The notes beneath the pieces were generated by a model. The model was not told where the DNA came from and did not search any database. It was given only the letters and a program-made list of their open reading frames with translations. 35,403 nucleotides of DNA, from contig DBTL01000019.1 of the NCBI GenBank assembly GCA_002307035.1, positions 1-35,403 of the forward strand, written 5' to 3'. Within the stretch, counting starts at the first letter, position 1. Every line of letters begins with the position of its first letter. The DNA is from Bacteroides sp. UBA1317. GTDB lineage: Bacteria > Bacteroidota > Bacteroidia > Bacteroidales > Bacteroidaceae. A program made the translations under genes and the position numbers. Below are positions 6,263 through 14,621 of this stretch, one piece after another.

Positions 6263-8431
6263 ATGAGATATTTGATACTGTTGGCATTTGTTATGCAAGT
6301 AGCCCCGGCCAATTGTCAGACCGACTCAACTTATCCACAACACAAGACTTTCGGTGACTCAATCTGTTCCGATAGTGTTGAGTATTGGAAAACTGTTGGC
6401 CTTGACGAAGTTGTTATTGTTGGCAAAAAGAAAATTATTGATCACAAACCAGACGGCATCGTATACATAACCAAAAACGATCTTTATGCCAAAGGAATGA
6501 ACGGTATGGAAGTTTTAAAGCGTGTTCCTCGCATTTCGGTCAATAATGAGAAAATTGAGGTGTCGGGAAAAAGTTCAATCCGATATATTTTAGACGGGCG
6601 TTTGCTAGAAACGTCTGACGAGGCAACCATGATGAAATTACGAGGGTTACAAGCTGATAATATTGAGAGCATTATGTTATTGACTACCCCGCCAACGAAA
6701 TATTCCACGAGTGACAATGTGGCTTTTGTAAGCATAAAATTGAAACGTGACGAGAGTCTTGGAGCCAGTGGGTATGTTTTTTCCAATACCTTGTTCAGGG
6801 AGGATATGGGGCAATATCTAGGTGGCGGCTTAAGGCAGGCAACCAAGAAAATAGACTATTCTGTTGATGCCAACTTCAATTACAACAAAGGCACGAATGA
6901 TATCTATAGACAATATACTTTCGCTGATTTTGAAAAGTTTTCCAGTCGAAGAAATCGTTTTACTGACAAATCCCTTAATCTAAATTCCATCATCAAATAC
7001 AGGCCTTCAAATAATATGGAAACTGGCGCCATCTTTAATTTCTATACTGACCGATTAAGGAGCAACCTGGAAGATGTAACGCTTGTGGAGGAAGTTGCCA
7101 GTCAGTCGTCAAGCCATTCCCCTGCCAAACCTGACAATGCCACGAACGTAACTGCATACTACGATTGGACTATTGATACAATCGGCAAGAAGTTAAGTCT
7201 GACATATAACTATTTTGATAGAAGTTCAACGTATCTTTCGACTATCACGACGACAGCGAATACTGAAAGCTCATACATGACCAATTTCGGAGACAACAAC
7301 TACAGAATCAATTCATTTAAGTTAGATGGGATTATACCAATAGCCACATTCACATTAGAAACCGGAACATCTTACACGGGCATAGATAACCGGTCATTTG
7401 TGAATATCGAGGAATCTGTCAATGACGGGCAGAGCCAGAGCGCTGTGGAAAAAAACACTTTCAATTACACCGAAGATACAGGGGCCGCTTATGTCTCCTT
7501 CTCCGGAAATATTAATACCCAATTGTATGCCAAACTTGGACTAAGATACGAATATACTAATGTAAAGGGTAACCAGATTGAGAATGATGTGCGAAACTCT
7601 TCGTCATACGGGCATTTATTCCCGACTTTAAATGTTAGTTACGAATTCTCCAACGGGGATTTCTTGTCTGCGTCTTATAACATGGGCATTAGTAGACCTC
7701 GGTTTAGTGACCTGAATCCATTTCGCTATTATACGACTACTACGGATTATGTTTCGGGCAATGCCTTTTTGAGTGCAAGTACTACCCACAATGTGGAAAT
7801 CAACTTCAGCCACAAAGGCTTGTATGCTGTTGCATACGACTCTTATGTAAAAGATGGCATTGGATATTTGACGAAGTTCAATTCTGACATGTCTCAATAT
7901 ACTATGCCGGAAAATTGTTTTAACTTCAACAAGGCGGGAATCTATGTGACGTATTCAACAGATGTAACTTCATGGTGGAATTGTATGGTAGGTGGAGAGC
8001 TGTTTTATGCGAAATCTATAGCCAATGCGGAAAACGATCTATTTAGGGGGGCAAATGGTTGGAGCGGGAAGCTGGAATGTAATAGTTCGTTTATGCTAAA
8101 CAAAAAGAAAAGTTTATCTTTTAATATAGAATACCAACATCTTTTCCCGCATGAAGAAGATGCTATTAAATACAGTACAATAGCATTATTGAATGCCAAC
8201 TTACGGTACCAGCTATTCAGTGGTCGATTGCAGATGCAGTTGTCGATTAATGATCCTTTTCGGCAAAATATAGTCAAATCTACGAAGGTGTATAACTCAT
8301 ATGAAGAATTCGTGAGGAATGATGCTCACTCACGCAACGCGTCTTTTAAGTTGACCTACAACTTCGGTGGAAAGAAAGTTAAGAGTATTTATAAAGACAA
8401 CAAAGATACAGAATCTTCCAGAGGATTCTAA
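6263..8431 (+). CDS. TonB-linked outer membrane beta-barrel protein (OMP_b-brl_3 type)
   Basis: A protein of about 722 aa. Start placed at 6263 because MRYLILLAFVMQVAPANCQ is a signal peptide; ATG at 6191 would add 24 residues without signal character. A plug-like domain follows (LDEVVIVGKKKIIDHKPDGI, GMEVLKRVPRISVNN, IRYILDGR). The rest is a long beta-barrel rich in alternating aromatic residues, ending in a typical beta-strand (NASFKLTYNFGG). Unlike most relatives, no carboxypeptidase-regulatory-like domain precedes the plug. The ligand is unknown. The gene sits alone between two direct repeats of an araC start region, so it may have arrived by recombination or insertion. An AraC regulator and an MFS transporter follow and could be functionally linked. 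Confidence 0.8.
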   Translation: MRYLILLAFVMQVAPANCQTDSTYPQHKTFGDSICSDSVEYWKTVGLDEVVIVGKKKIIDHKPDGIVYITKNDLYAKGMNGMEVLKRVPRISVNNEKIEVSGKSSIRYILDGRLLETSDEATMMKLRGLQADNIESIMLLTTPPTKYSTSDNVAFVSIKLKRDESLGASGYVFSNTLFREDMGQYLGGGLRQATKKIDYSVDANFNYNKGTNDIYRQYTFADFEKFSSRRNRFTDKSLNLNSIIKYRPSNNMETGAIFNFYTDRLRSNLEDVTLVEEVASQSSSHSPAKPDNATNVTAYYDWTIDTIGKKLSLTYNYFDRSSTYLSTITTTANTESSYMTNFGDNNYRINSFKLDGIIPIATFTLETGTSYTGIDNRSFVNIEESVNDGQSQSAVEKNTFNYTEDTGAAYVSFSGNINTQLYAKLGLRYEYTNVKGNQIENDVRNSSSYGHLFPTLNVSYEFSNGDFLSASYNMGISRPRFSDLNPFRYYTTTTDYVSGNAFLSASTTHNVEINFSHKGLYAVAYDSYVKDGIGYLTKFNSDMSQYTMPENCFNFNKAGIYVTYSTDVTSWWNCMVGGELFYAKSIANAENDLFRGANGWSGKLECNSSFMLNKKKSLSFNIEYQHLFPHEEDAIKYSTIALLNANLRYQLFSGRLQMQLSINDPFRQNIVKSTKVYNSYEEFVRNDAHSRNASFKLTYNFGGKKVKSIYKDNKDTESSRGF

Positions 8432-8509
8432 TGCTCTTGGAATAAGCAGATGCCGTTAAAGAGTGCATATAAAAAATATTGCAGAAGGAAGTGAGCTAAC
8501 CTTGGAAGC

Positions 8510-8534
8510 AACTATCCGGAATTTCCGGATAGTT
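8510..8534. repeat. 25-bp perfect palindrome, copy 2
   Basis: Identical to copy 1, with arms AACTATCCGGA and TCCGGATAGTT around ATT. It is 40 bp upstream of the -7 box of the araC gene, a fitting place for an activator or autoregulatory site. Confidence 0.8.
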
Positions 8535-8574
8535 CAAATAACGTTTTTCTTTTTATAATATTATTTGATTTTCG

Positions 8575-8582
8575 TATCTTTG
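8575..8582 (+). promoter_or_regulatory. -7 box of the araC promoter, directly before the start codon
   Basis: TATCTTTG matches TAnnTTTG, and the ATG at 8587 is only 4 bases further on. Normal start-site spacing would put transcription initiation at or just past the ATG, so the message may be leaderless or another promoter may be used. No clear -33 box is seen. Confidence 0.5.
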
Positions 8583-8586
8583 CTAA

Positions 8587-9495
8587 ATGGAAAAAATACT
8601 AACTATACAGGAGTTTTACAGGACAAGATTGAATTTTGTTCCCGAAAACCTAAAGAAAGGGTTTGGGCACTTCAACGTGTTCAAGCGAACTGACATAACC
8701 CTCTGTCGCAATGGTCAAACGTTATATAGCCGTAAGGATTATTATAAAATATCATTGTTGAAGGGCAAATTTCGTATTCAATATGCGGATAAAACTGTTG
8801 TAAGCGAAGAGAATACGCTTGTCTTCTCCAACCCGATGATCCCTTATAGTTGGGAGCCTTTGGAGGAGGACAAAGGAGGCTTCTTTTGCATTTTCACTGA
8901 AGAATTCTTCAATCAATATGGGCAGATGAAGGAATATCCGATGTTTAAGCCCGGATTTAATAAGGTGTATGATATTTCGGAAGAGAAATTAGCGTCCATT
9001 GAAAATCTTTTCCTCCAGATGTCGCAAGAGCTTAACTCTGATTTTGAATACAAATATGATGTAATCAGAGGGCTGGTCTTTGGCTTGATACACGAGGCCT
9101 TGAAAATGCAGCCTTCTAATGAGACCGAAGTTGCTTCCTCGAATGCGGCCACTCGCATTTCTACTTTGTTTATGGAGCTTCTCGAACGTCAGTTTCCCAT
9201 CGAAACGCCTGATCAGCGGATGAAGTTACATTCGCCCATCGATTTCGCCGAACATCTTTCCATCCATGTGAATCATCTGAACCGTAGCTTAAAAGAGATA
9301 ACGGAAAAAACCACGTCGCAATTGATAGCGGAGCGCATTGCTCAAGAGGCAAGAATGTTGTTGCGGCATACGAATTGGAATATAGCTGAAATTGGCTTTT
9401 GTCTGGGTTTTGAGGAACCGGCGCATTTTACCAATTTCTTTCGTAAAATCAATAACGAAAGTCCTAAGGATTATCGGAACAGGCCAATTGTTTGA
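8587..9495 (+). CDS. AraC-family transcriptional regulator
   Basis: A 302-aa protein. The N-terminal half (about 1-185) is a cupin-like sensing domain (YKISLLKGKFRIQYADKTVV, then SEENTLVFSNPMIPYSWEP). The C-terminal 100 residues are two helix-turn-helix motifs: DFAEHLSIHVNHLNRSLKEI and, second, WNIAEIGFCLGFEEPAHFTN followed by FFRKINNESPKDYR, the AraC signature. It precedes an MFS transporter on the same strand with a 99-bp gap and its own -7 box, so it may control the transporter or the upstream barrel gene. Its promoter region is duplicated upstream at 5741 and contains a 25-bp palindrome that could be its binding site; this is inference. Confidence 0.9.
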   Translation: MEKILTIQEFYRTRLNFVPENLKKGFGHFNVFKRTDITLCRNGQTLYSRKDYYKISLLKGKFRIQYADKTVVSEENTLVFSNPMIPYSWEPLEEDKGGFFCIFTEEFFNQYGQMKEYPMFKPGFNKVYDISEEKLASIENLFLQMSQELNSDFEYKYDVIRGLVFGLIHEALKMQPSNETEVASSNAATRISTLFMELLERQFPIETPDQRMKLHSPIDFAEHLSIHVNHLNRSLKEITEKTTSQLIAERIAQEARMLLRHTNWNIAEIGFCLGFEEPAHFTNFFRKINNESPKDYRNRPIV

Positions 9496-9547
9496 ATTTT
9501 GCAGTTTTTCGTTTGGATTTGGTACAATAGAATAGGGGGACTGGATT

Positions 9548-9555
9548 TAACTTTG
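9548..9555 (+). promoter_or_regulatory. -7 box before the MFS gene
   Basis: TAACTTTG fits TAnnTTTG, 39 bases before the start codon. A TTTG lies at 9518-9521, but the 26-nt gap is longer than usual. Confidence 0.45.
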
Positions 9556-9594
9556 CAGCGTTTCTAGTGGTATCAATTTTAATCGTAAAAAGAC

Positions 9595-10782
9595 ATGAAT
9601 TCAATTTCATTTAAAAGGAGAACTTCATCTGCTACTGTTCCTGCCTGGCTTGTTTTGTTGATGGCGGCTTGTGCGGGAATTACTGTGGCAAACATCTATT
9701 ACTGTCAACCGATTCTAAAGGAAATAGCCTCTGAGTTTAATGTGTCGGAGTCGAGCGTGGGCATGATTCCTATGTTGTCTCAAATTGGCTATGGTTTGGG
9801 ATTGTTTTTTATAATTCCTCTTGGTGATAAGGTGGACAAGAGGAAGCTGATTCTGGGTTTACAATATTTATTGATTGGTGCGTTGGTGCTGCTCTATCTT
9901 AGTTCAACGATTGTGTCTGTTTGGGTGTTGAGTGTACTGATTGGGCTCTTTGCTGTCTCTGTTCAGGTGATTATGCCAATGGCGGCGGGGTTCAATCACG
10001 AAGAAAGAGGCAAGAATGTAGGGATTATCTTTACCGGAGTTTTAATCGGGATATTGGCTGCACGGGTTTTTAGCGGAACAATCGCCGATATTCTGGGATG
10101 GCGTCAAGTGTATCTGGTGTCATTGATAGCGGTTGCGATTGGAACGGTTTTTCTTACCTTATTCTTACCCAACGGGAAGCCAAACTTTGAGGGAGGTTAT
10201 TCTCAGTTGTTACGATCGGCTTTGTTTCAGTTCAAAAGATTCAAATTGCTCCGTCGTTTGGCGTTTATCGGGATTCTTCAATTTGGTTTGTTGTCAGCTT
10301 TCTGGACCACCCTAACTTTTCATTTGAGTGGAGTTCCTTTCAATTTTGGTAGTGGAATCATCGGATTGTTTGGTCTGGTAGCTGTTGCCGGAGCATTGGT
10401 GGCGCCTATCATGGGAAGAAAGACAGATAAGGGCGGGGTCACAAAGGTTCGCTTCGTGGCTGTTGCTCTTGTAGTGGTCAGCATTTTGATGATGTGGTTT
10501 GGACAGCATTCGGTTGTGGCTATGGTTGTTGGAGTTCTGTTGCTTGATATTGGCGCTCAGTCTATTCAGGTGAGCAATGTAGCCATGATGTATACGCTCG
10601 ATCCTTCTTCGCACAGCAGGATCAACACCATCTACATGTCTCTATTCTTCACAGGAGGAGCGCTCGGAACATTAGCCGGAATACTTTGCTGGCAACTAGG
10701 TGGATGGAATTGGGTGATGGCTCAAATGTTTCTTTCGGCAGTAGGGATAATTTGGCTGTTGTGGAAAGAAAAACGGGGATAG
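9595..10782 (+). CDS. MFS transporter (drug/metabolite exporter type)
   Basis: A 395-aa integral membrane protein with about 12 hydrophobic segments. The opening ANIYYCQPILKEIASEF and the loop GDKVDKRKLIL (motif A position, between TM2 and TM3) are typical of YtbD/NepI-like major facilitator exporters driven by proton exchange in the inner membrane. A second motif-A-like loop, MGRKTDKGG, starts the second half of the protein. The substrate cannot be told from sequence. It lies 99 bp behind an AraC regulator on the same strand, a common arrangement for regulated efflux. Start at 9595 is supported by the upstream A-rich AAAAAGAC stretch. Confidence 0.88.
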   Translation: MNSISFKRRTSSATVPAWLVLLMAACAGITVANIYYCQPILKEIASEFNVSESSVGMIPMLSQIGYGLGLFFIIPLGDKVDKRKLILGLQYLLIGALVLLYLSSTIVSVWVLSVLIGLFAVSVQVIMPMAAGFNHEERGKNVGIIFTGVLIGILAARVFSGTIADILGWRQVYLVSLIAVAIGTVFLTLFLPNGKPNFEGGYSQLLRSALFQFKRFKLLRRLAFIGILQFGLLSAFWTTLTFHLSGVPFNFGSGIIGLFGLVAVAGALVAPIMGRKTDKGGVTKVRFVAVALVVVSILMMWFGQHSVVAMVVGVLLLDIGAQSIQVSNVAMMYTLDPSSHSRINTIYMSLFFTGGALGTLAGILCWQLGGWNWVMAQMFLSAVGIIWLLWKEKRG

Positions 10783-10789
10783 TTACTCT

Positions 10790-10828
10790 TTTTTGCAAAT
10801 TCACTTTCTGATCGTAAATTTGCAAAAA
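10790..10828. repeat. 12-bp inverted repeat after the MFS gene
   Basis: TTTTTGCAAATT and AATTTGCAAAAA are perfect complements around a 15-nt loop, 8 bases after the MFS stop codon. The T-run precedes and the A-run follows the stem, opposite to a normal intrinsic terminator, but the RNA hairpin could still mark the 3' end. Confidence 0.5.
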
Positions 10829-10932
10829 GTGAGATTGCGATGCATAGAAAGAGCCTTGAATGTGAAAAAATAATCTGGATATAAAATTTAGTATTTGTTT
10901 GAAAATCGCCTGACTGATTAATTTTTTATCAC

Positions 10933-11021
10933 TACCTTTGCAAACGTTGTGATTTTATTGATGCTACAACAAGGATTTGCAATGTTTGGAAGAAACAGAG
11001 AGAAGCTCTCTTCTCTGTTTC
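10933..11021 (+). promoter_or_regulatory. Promoter and structured 5' leader of the GHKL ATPase gene
   Basis: TACCTTTG at 10933-10940 is a -7 box. The predicted leader is about 110 nt long. It contains GTTGT...ACAAC complementary arms and, at 10992-11021, a stem formed by GAAACAGAGAGAAG and CTTCTCTGTTTC with a two-base bulge. This may be an attenuator or mRNA-stabilising hairpin. Confidence 0.5.
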
Positions 11022-11057
11022 TATTTACTCGATTAGTAGCGGTAAAGAATACTTAAT

Positions 11058-11930
11058 ATGGAATATTTAATTAAAAGGACTTATAACTTAACTAATGCAG
11101 ACAAAGGAGAATGGGTAGAGCGCATTAGCTCGTGGATGAAATATTTAAGAAAATCTTCTTCTCCGGATTGTTGCGTCAAAATTAATCTTCAGAGAGCTAT
11201 CTCTAAGAAAAACATCTCGTCTTTCCATATAGTACTTCTTTCTTGTTTTATGGAGGCAATAAGAAAGAATGGGTATTTAATCTTGCTGAATATTCGAAAT
11301 AAAGAATTAGAAAAGTTTATCCAGAGGAATACGAGTCTCACTCTTTATTGGAAAATCGATACTGATCATTTGGATTTAGATGGTGGTTCTGAATTAAATT
11401 TGTGGAAGGTAATTGAAGGTGAATTTGAAAAATATGAGAAGAATGTGCATCGCTATTTTACCAACAAATTTCCCACGATTAACTTTTTAGGGCTAACCTC
11501 GAGCTTGGATGAGTTATATTTTAATGTTTTTGACCATTCGGAAGCTAATGGGATTGCTTTTTCGTACATCCATTATGATGAGATAAAAAGGATTATACAT
11601 GTTGCAATATGTGATTTTGGATCGGGCATAGCTAATTCAGTAAAAAATGCGTATTCAAGGGCCAAAGACGACAAGAAAGCATTGTTTGAGTCGATTAAGA
11701 GAGGGGTAACTTCAAAAAGCAATGAACATAATGCCGGCTGCGGTCTTGACAATGTTATATCCACTCTTTCAGATGGATCAATGTTTCGTATTGTAAGTAA
11801 TCGAGCTGTACTATTCTGCGCTAAAGAAGCAGTGGGTGTCAAAACAAAGACATACGACTTACCGTTTGAATTTAAAGGTACACTAATTTCTTTCGATCTT
11901 CCGATCTCTAGTTTCGAGAAAATGAAGTAG
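11058..11930 (+). CDS. STAS-like / GHKL (HATPase_c) ATP-binding protein
   Basis: A 290-aa cytoplasmic protein. Residues about 40-110 (CVKINLQRAISKKNISSFHI...EAIRKNGYLILLNI) look like a STAS-type alpha/beta domain. From about 150 the histidine-kinase-like ATPase fold is clear: N-box DELYFNVFDHS, G1 box CDFGSGI, and G2-like GCGLDNV. No phospho-acceptor histidine, receiver or membrane segment is present, so it is not a classical kinase. Similar stand-alone proteins resemble anti-sigma-factor/RsbW-like or GHKL ATPases of unknown role. It stands alone, with its own promoter and structured leader, between the MFS gene and a glycosidase. The fold is fairly sure; the function is not known. Confidence 0.75.
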   Translation: MEYLIKRTYNLTNADKGEWVERISSWMKYLRKSSSPDCCVKINLQRAISKKNISSFHIVLLSCFMEAIRKNGYLILLNIRNKELEKFIQRNTSLTLYWKIDTDHLDLDGGSELNLWKVIEGEFEKYEKNVHRYFTNKFPTINFLGLTSSLDELYFNVFDHSEANGIAFSYIHYDEIKRIIHVAICDFGSGIANSVKNAYSRAKDDKKALFESIKRGVTSKSNEHNAGCGLDNVISTLSDGSMFRIVSNRAVLFCAKEAVGVKTKTYDLPFEFKGTLISFDLPISSFEKMK

Positions 11931-12050
11931 AAGAAAAATAAATTAAAATGAAGAGAAGAGTGAAATTGCCTAATTTCGTTTCTTGAACGCATATTTGATA
12001 TATTTAACGATTATCTTTTCCGAATTAGTTCTATTGATTCAACTTTTCAT

Positions 12051-12058
12051 TATCTTTG
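12051..12058 (+). promoter_or_regulatory. -7 box before the GH3 gene
   Basis: TATCTTTG, 22 bases before ATG 12081, fits TAnnTTTG and supports that start. No convincing -33 element was found. Confidence 0.5.
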
Positions 12059-12080
12059 AACTAAAATAAAACTTTTCACT

Positions 12081-14381
12081 ATGTTGTTTCGGAATTCTAT
12101 GGCAACTTGTGTGGTTGCTTTCTCTTTAATCCCATATAATATGCAAAAATGGACAGAACAGGAGTATGATGGCTATCGCCTTATCACTCAGGAAAAAGGT
12201 GCCACACTAGGATATTCTCCGGCATCGGGTATTAAAATCATCTATAAAGACGGGTATGCCTTTAAAGATCTTAATCACGATGGTGAACTAGATGTGTATG
12301 AGGATTGGCGTGAACCTGTAGAAAAGCGGGTAGAGGATTTAGTAGGTAAACTTTCCATTGAAGAAATAGCGGGGTTGATGCTATATAGCAATCATGAGGC
12401 TGTTCCGGCCACCTCTTATGATATCTCTACTTATAATGGGAAAGAATATAAGGAAAGCGGGGCGAATGCATGGGATTTGAGTGACAATCAAAAACGCTTT
12501 TTGAAAGAGGATCATCTACGCCATGTATTGGTTACCATTATTGAAAGTCCTGAAGTGGCGGCTCGTTGGAATAATCAAGTGCAGGCCTATGTTGAAGGGC
12601 TGGGACACGGCATTCCGGCCAACAACTCTTCTGACCCGAGACACTCGGCAAGAGCTGATGCGGAATTTAATGCAGGAGGCGGAGGGAAGATCTCTCAGTG
12701 GCCCGGACCATTGGGACTTGGAGCGACTTTTTCTCCCGCATTGGCAAAGCGGTTCGGAGAGATTGCTTCTGAAGAATATCGGGCACTTGGTTTTACAACC
12801 GCTCTGTCTCCGCAAGTGGATATCGCCACCGATCCTCGCTGGTATAGATGTCATGGTACCTTTGGAGAAGATCCGAAGCTGACCGCTGATTTGGCGCGTG
12901 CCTATTGCGACGGATTCCAAACTTCAAAAGATGAGGATGAAATAGCTGACGGCTGGGGTTATCATAGTGTGAACACTATGGCAAAGCATTGGCCGGGTGG
13001 TGGTGCCTGCGAAGCGGGACGCGATGCACACTATGGTTTCGGAAAGTATGCTGTGTATCCGAATAATAATATGAAACTTCAGAAGATACCTTTTATTGAA
13101 GGGGCTTTTAAATTGGAGGGGAAGACCGGAATGGCTTCGGCAATAATGCCATACTACACTATTTCTTACGGGCAAGGTTCTGAAAATGTGGCCAATAGTT
13201 ATGATCCTGATATCATTAACCGCCAACTTCGTGAAGAAGCTCGTTATGATGGGGTGGTATGTACTGACTGGTTGGTAACGGCAGACGAAAAGCATCCCGG
13301 CATTCATTCAGGCAAACCTTGGGGTGTGGAAGGACTGACAGTTGCCCAACGTCACTACAAAGCTTTGATGGCGGGCGTTGACCAGTTTGGAGGCAATAAC
13401 GATATAGTGCCTGTTCTGGAGGCCTACCGAATGGGGGTAAAAGAGCATGGTGAAGAGTGGATGATAAAACGTATGCGTACTTCCGCTCGTCGCTTACTAC
13501 TGAATATTTTTCGTACAGGGTTATTCGAAAATCCATATCTGAACGCTGCGCATAGTGCTGAAACGGTGGGTTGCCCTAAATATATGAAAGAAGGATATGA
13601 TGCGCAAACAAAAAGTGTGGTTATGTTGAAGAATCATGCTTCTTGTCTGCCGGTGTCAGGAAAGAAAAAGGTCTATATTCCCACACGCCATGTACCTGCT
13701 TATCGTGGTTTTTGGGGAAATATGATTAAGGCTCAAGATATTACTCCCGTTAGCCAAGGATTGATGTCTAAATACTTCACGGTAGTGAATACGCCTGAAG
13801 AAGCTGATCTTGCCATCGTCTTCATTGAGTCGCCCAACGGAGGTTGTGGGTATAGTCTTGAGGATGTAAAAGCCGGAGGAACGGGATATGTGCCTATCAG
13901 TTTGCAGTATGATGATTATACGGCAACTCATGGTCGGCCACAAAGTATCGCGGGTGGTGATCCTTTTGAAAAATTCACCAATAGAACATACAATGGCAAG
14001 ACCACCAAAACGGTCAACAAGGGGGATATGGATTTGGTCATTTCTACCAGGAAAGCAATGGGAGATCGACCTGTTATTGTATCTATTAACCTTAATAATC
14101 CGACAGTAATGAAAGAGATAGAACCTTATGCTGATGCTCTGTTTGTTACCTTTGATGTGCAAAATCAAATTATTTTGGATTTTGTGACCGGACGTAGCGA
14201 ACCTTCTGCTCTTCTTCCTATGCAGATGCCTCTTGACATGAATACGGTGGAAAAACAGGCCGAGGATACCCCCAGAGACATGCGTTGTTATCAGGATGTT
14301 GATGGCAATACGTACGATTTTGCTTACGGAATGAATTGGTCTGGCGTAATTCAAGATGAACGGGTTAAGAGATATAGATGA
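12081..14381 (+). CDS. Glycoside hydrolase family 3 (beta-glucosidase-like)
   Basis: A 766-aa protein. Features in order: a short hydrophobic N-terminus (signal-like but weak); an EF-hand-type calcium loop DLNHDGELDVYEDW (63-76), common in Bacteroidota GH3; the TIM-barrel domain with KHWPGGG (302-308, the KH-x-PG substrate-binding motif); and the nucleophile Asp396 in GVVCTDWL. The alpha/beta sandwich domain begins near 500 (KSVVMLKNHASCLPV). Family members release glucose or xylose from non-reducing ends of beta-glucans or related sugars, usually in the periplasm. The normal SDW is TDW here, a conservative change. It is convergent with the propeller hydrolase gene and shares its terminator. 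It is not inside a SusCD operon, so the substrate is uncertain. Confidence 0.9.
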   Translation: MLFRNSMATCVVAFSLIPYNMQKWTEQEYDGYRLITQEKGATLGYSPASGIKIIYKDGYAFKDLNHDGELDVYEDWREPVEKRVEDLVGKLSIEEIAGLMLYSNHEAVPATSYDISTYNGKEYKESGANAWDLSDNQKRFLKEDHLRHVLVTIIESPEVAARWNNQVQAYVEGLGHGIPANNSSDPRHSARADAEFNAGGGGKISQWPGPLGLGATFSPALAKRFGEIASEEYRALGFTTALSPQVDIATDPRWYRCHGTFGEDPKLTADLARAYCDGFQTSKDEDEIADGWGYHSVNTMAKHWPGGGACEAGRDAHYGFGKYAVYPNNNMKLQKIPFIEGAFKLEGKTGMASAIMPYYTISYGQGSENVANSYDPDIINRQLREEARYDGVVCTDWLVTADEKHPGIHSGKPWGVEGLTVAQRHYKALMAGVDQFGGNNDIVPVLEAYRMGVKEHGEEWMIKRMRTSARRLLLNIFRTGLFENPYLNAAHSAETVGCPKYMKEGYDAQTKSVVMLKNHASCLPVSGKKKVYIPTRHVPAYRGFWGNMIKAQDITPVSQGLMSKYFTVVNTPEEADLAIVFIESPNGGCGYSLEDVKAGGTGYVPISLQYDDYTATHGRPQSIAGGDPFEKFTNRTYNGKTTKTVNKGDMDLVISTRKAMGDRPVIVSINLNNPTVMKEIEPYADALFVTFDVQNQIILDFVTGRSEPSALLPMQMPLDMNTVEKQAEDTPRDMRCYQDVDGNTYDFAYGMNWSGVIQDERVKRYR

Positions 14382-14471
14382 TCTACTAAAATGGATATAA
14401 GAGAGGTACAACTATCAGATAGAGAGAAGATAGTAGCGTTTAAGCAATGAATGAAGAACTGATTACCTTCA

Positions 14472-14502
14472 TTTAACTATCCGGAGATACCGGATAGTTA
14501 AA
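14472..14502. repeat. Palindrome copy 3 (ACTATCCGG-N5-CCGGATAGT) between convergent genes
   Basis: Arms of 13 bp (TTTAACTATCCGG / CCGGATAGTTAAA) around AGATA. The 9-bp half-sites and 5-bp spacing are the same as in the palindromes at 5749 and 8510; the outer and central bases differ. It overlaps the A-run of the following terminator by two bases. Confidence 0.75.
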
Positions 14503-14550
14503 AAAAGTGGCTCAGATAACCTATGCAATGGTAGTCCGAGCCACTTTTTT
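14501..14550. terminator. Bidirectional terminator between the two glycosidase genes
   Basis: A 13-bp perfect stem (AAAAAAGTGGCTC / GAGCCACTTTTTT) with a 24-nt loop. T-runs end the stem on both strands, so it can stop transcription of the GH3 gene and of the minus-strand hydrolase gene. Confidence 0.8.
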
Positions 14551-14621
14551 GGAAAAATAAGCCCCTAATCAATGGGAGTCTCGCAGAACATATAAAGGTA
14601 GTACATGAAGTATCTGCCTTA

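Larger units (their letters stand above)
8502..8655 (+). repeat. Direct repeat, right copy (promoter plus start of araC gene)
   Basis: Partner of 5741-5894: same length, 6 mismatches. It carries the palindrome, the -7 box and codons 1-23 of the intact regulator. Confidence 0.95.

Noticed and set aside
10790..10828. Inverted repeat after the MFS gene as an intrinsic terminator
   Set aside because: The T-run comes before the stem and the A-run after it, with no GC-rich core; kept only as an inverted repeat.
13656..14411. Long minus-strand open frame of 251 codons inside the GH3 gene
   Set aside because: Lies opposite a clear GH3 enzyme with catalytic motifs; the translation has no domain character, so it is a shadow.
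14472..14502. Palindrome read as a terminator of the GH3 gene
   Set aside because: No T-run follows the stem on either strand, and a proper terminator begins immediately beside it; better treated as copy 3 of the dispersed palindrome.
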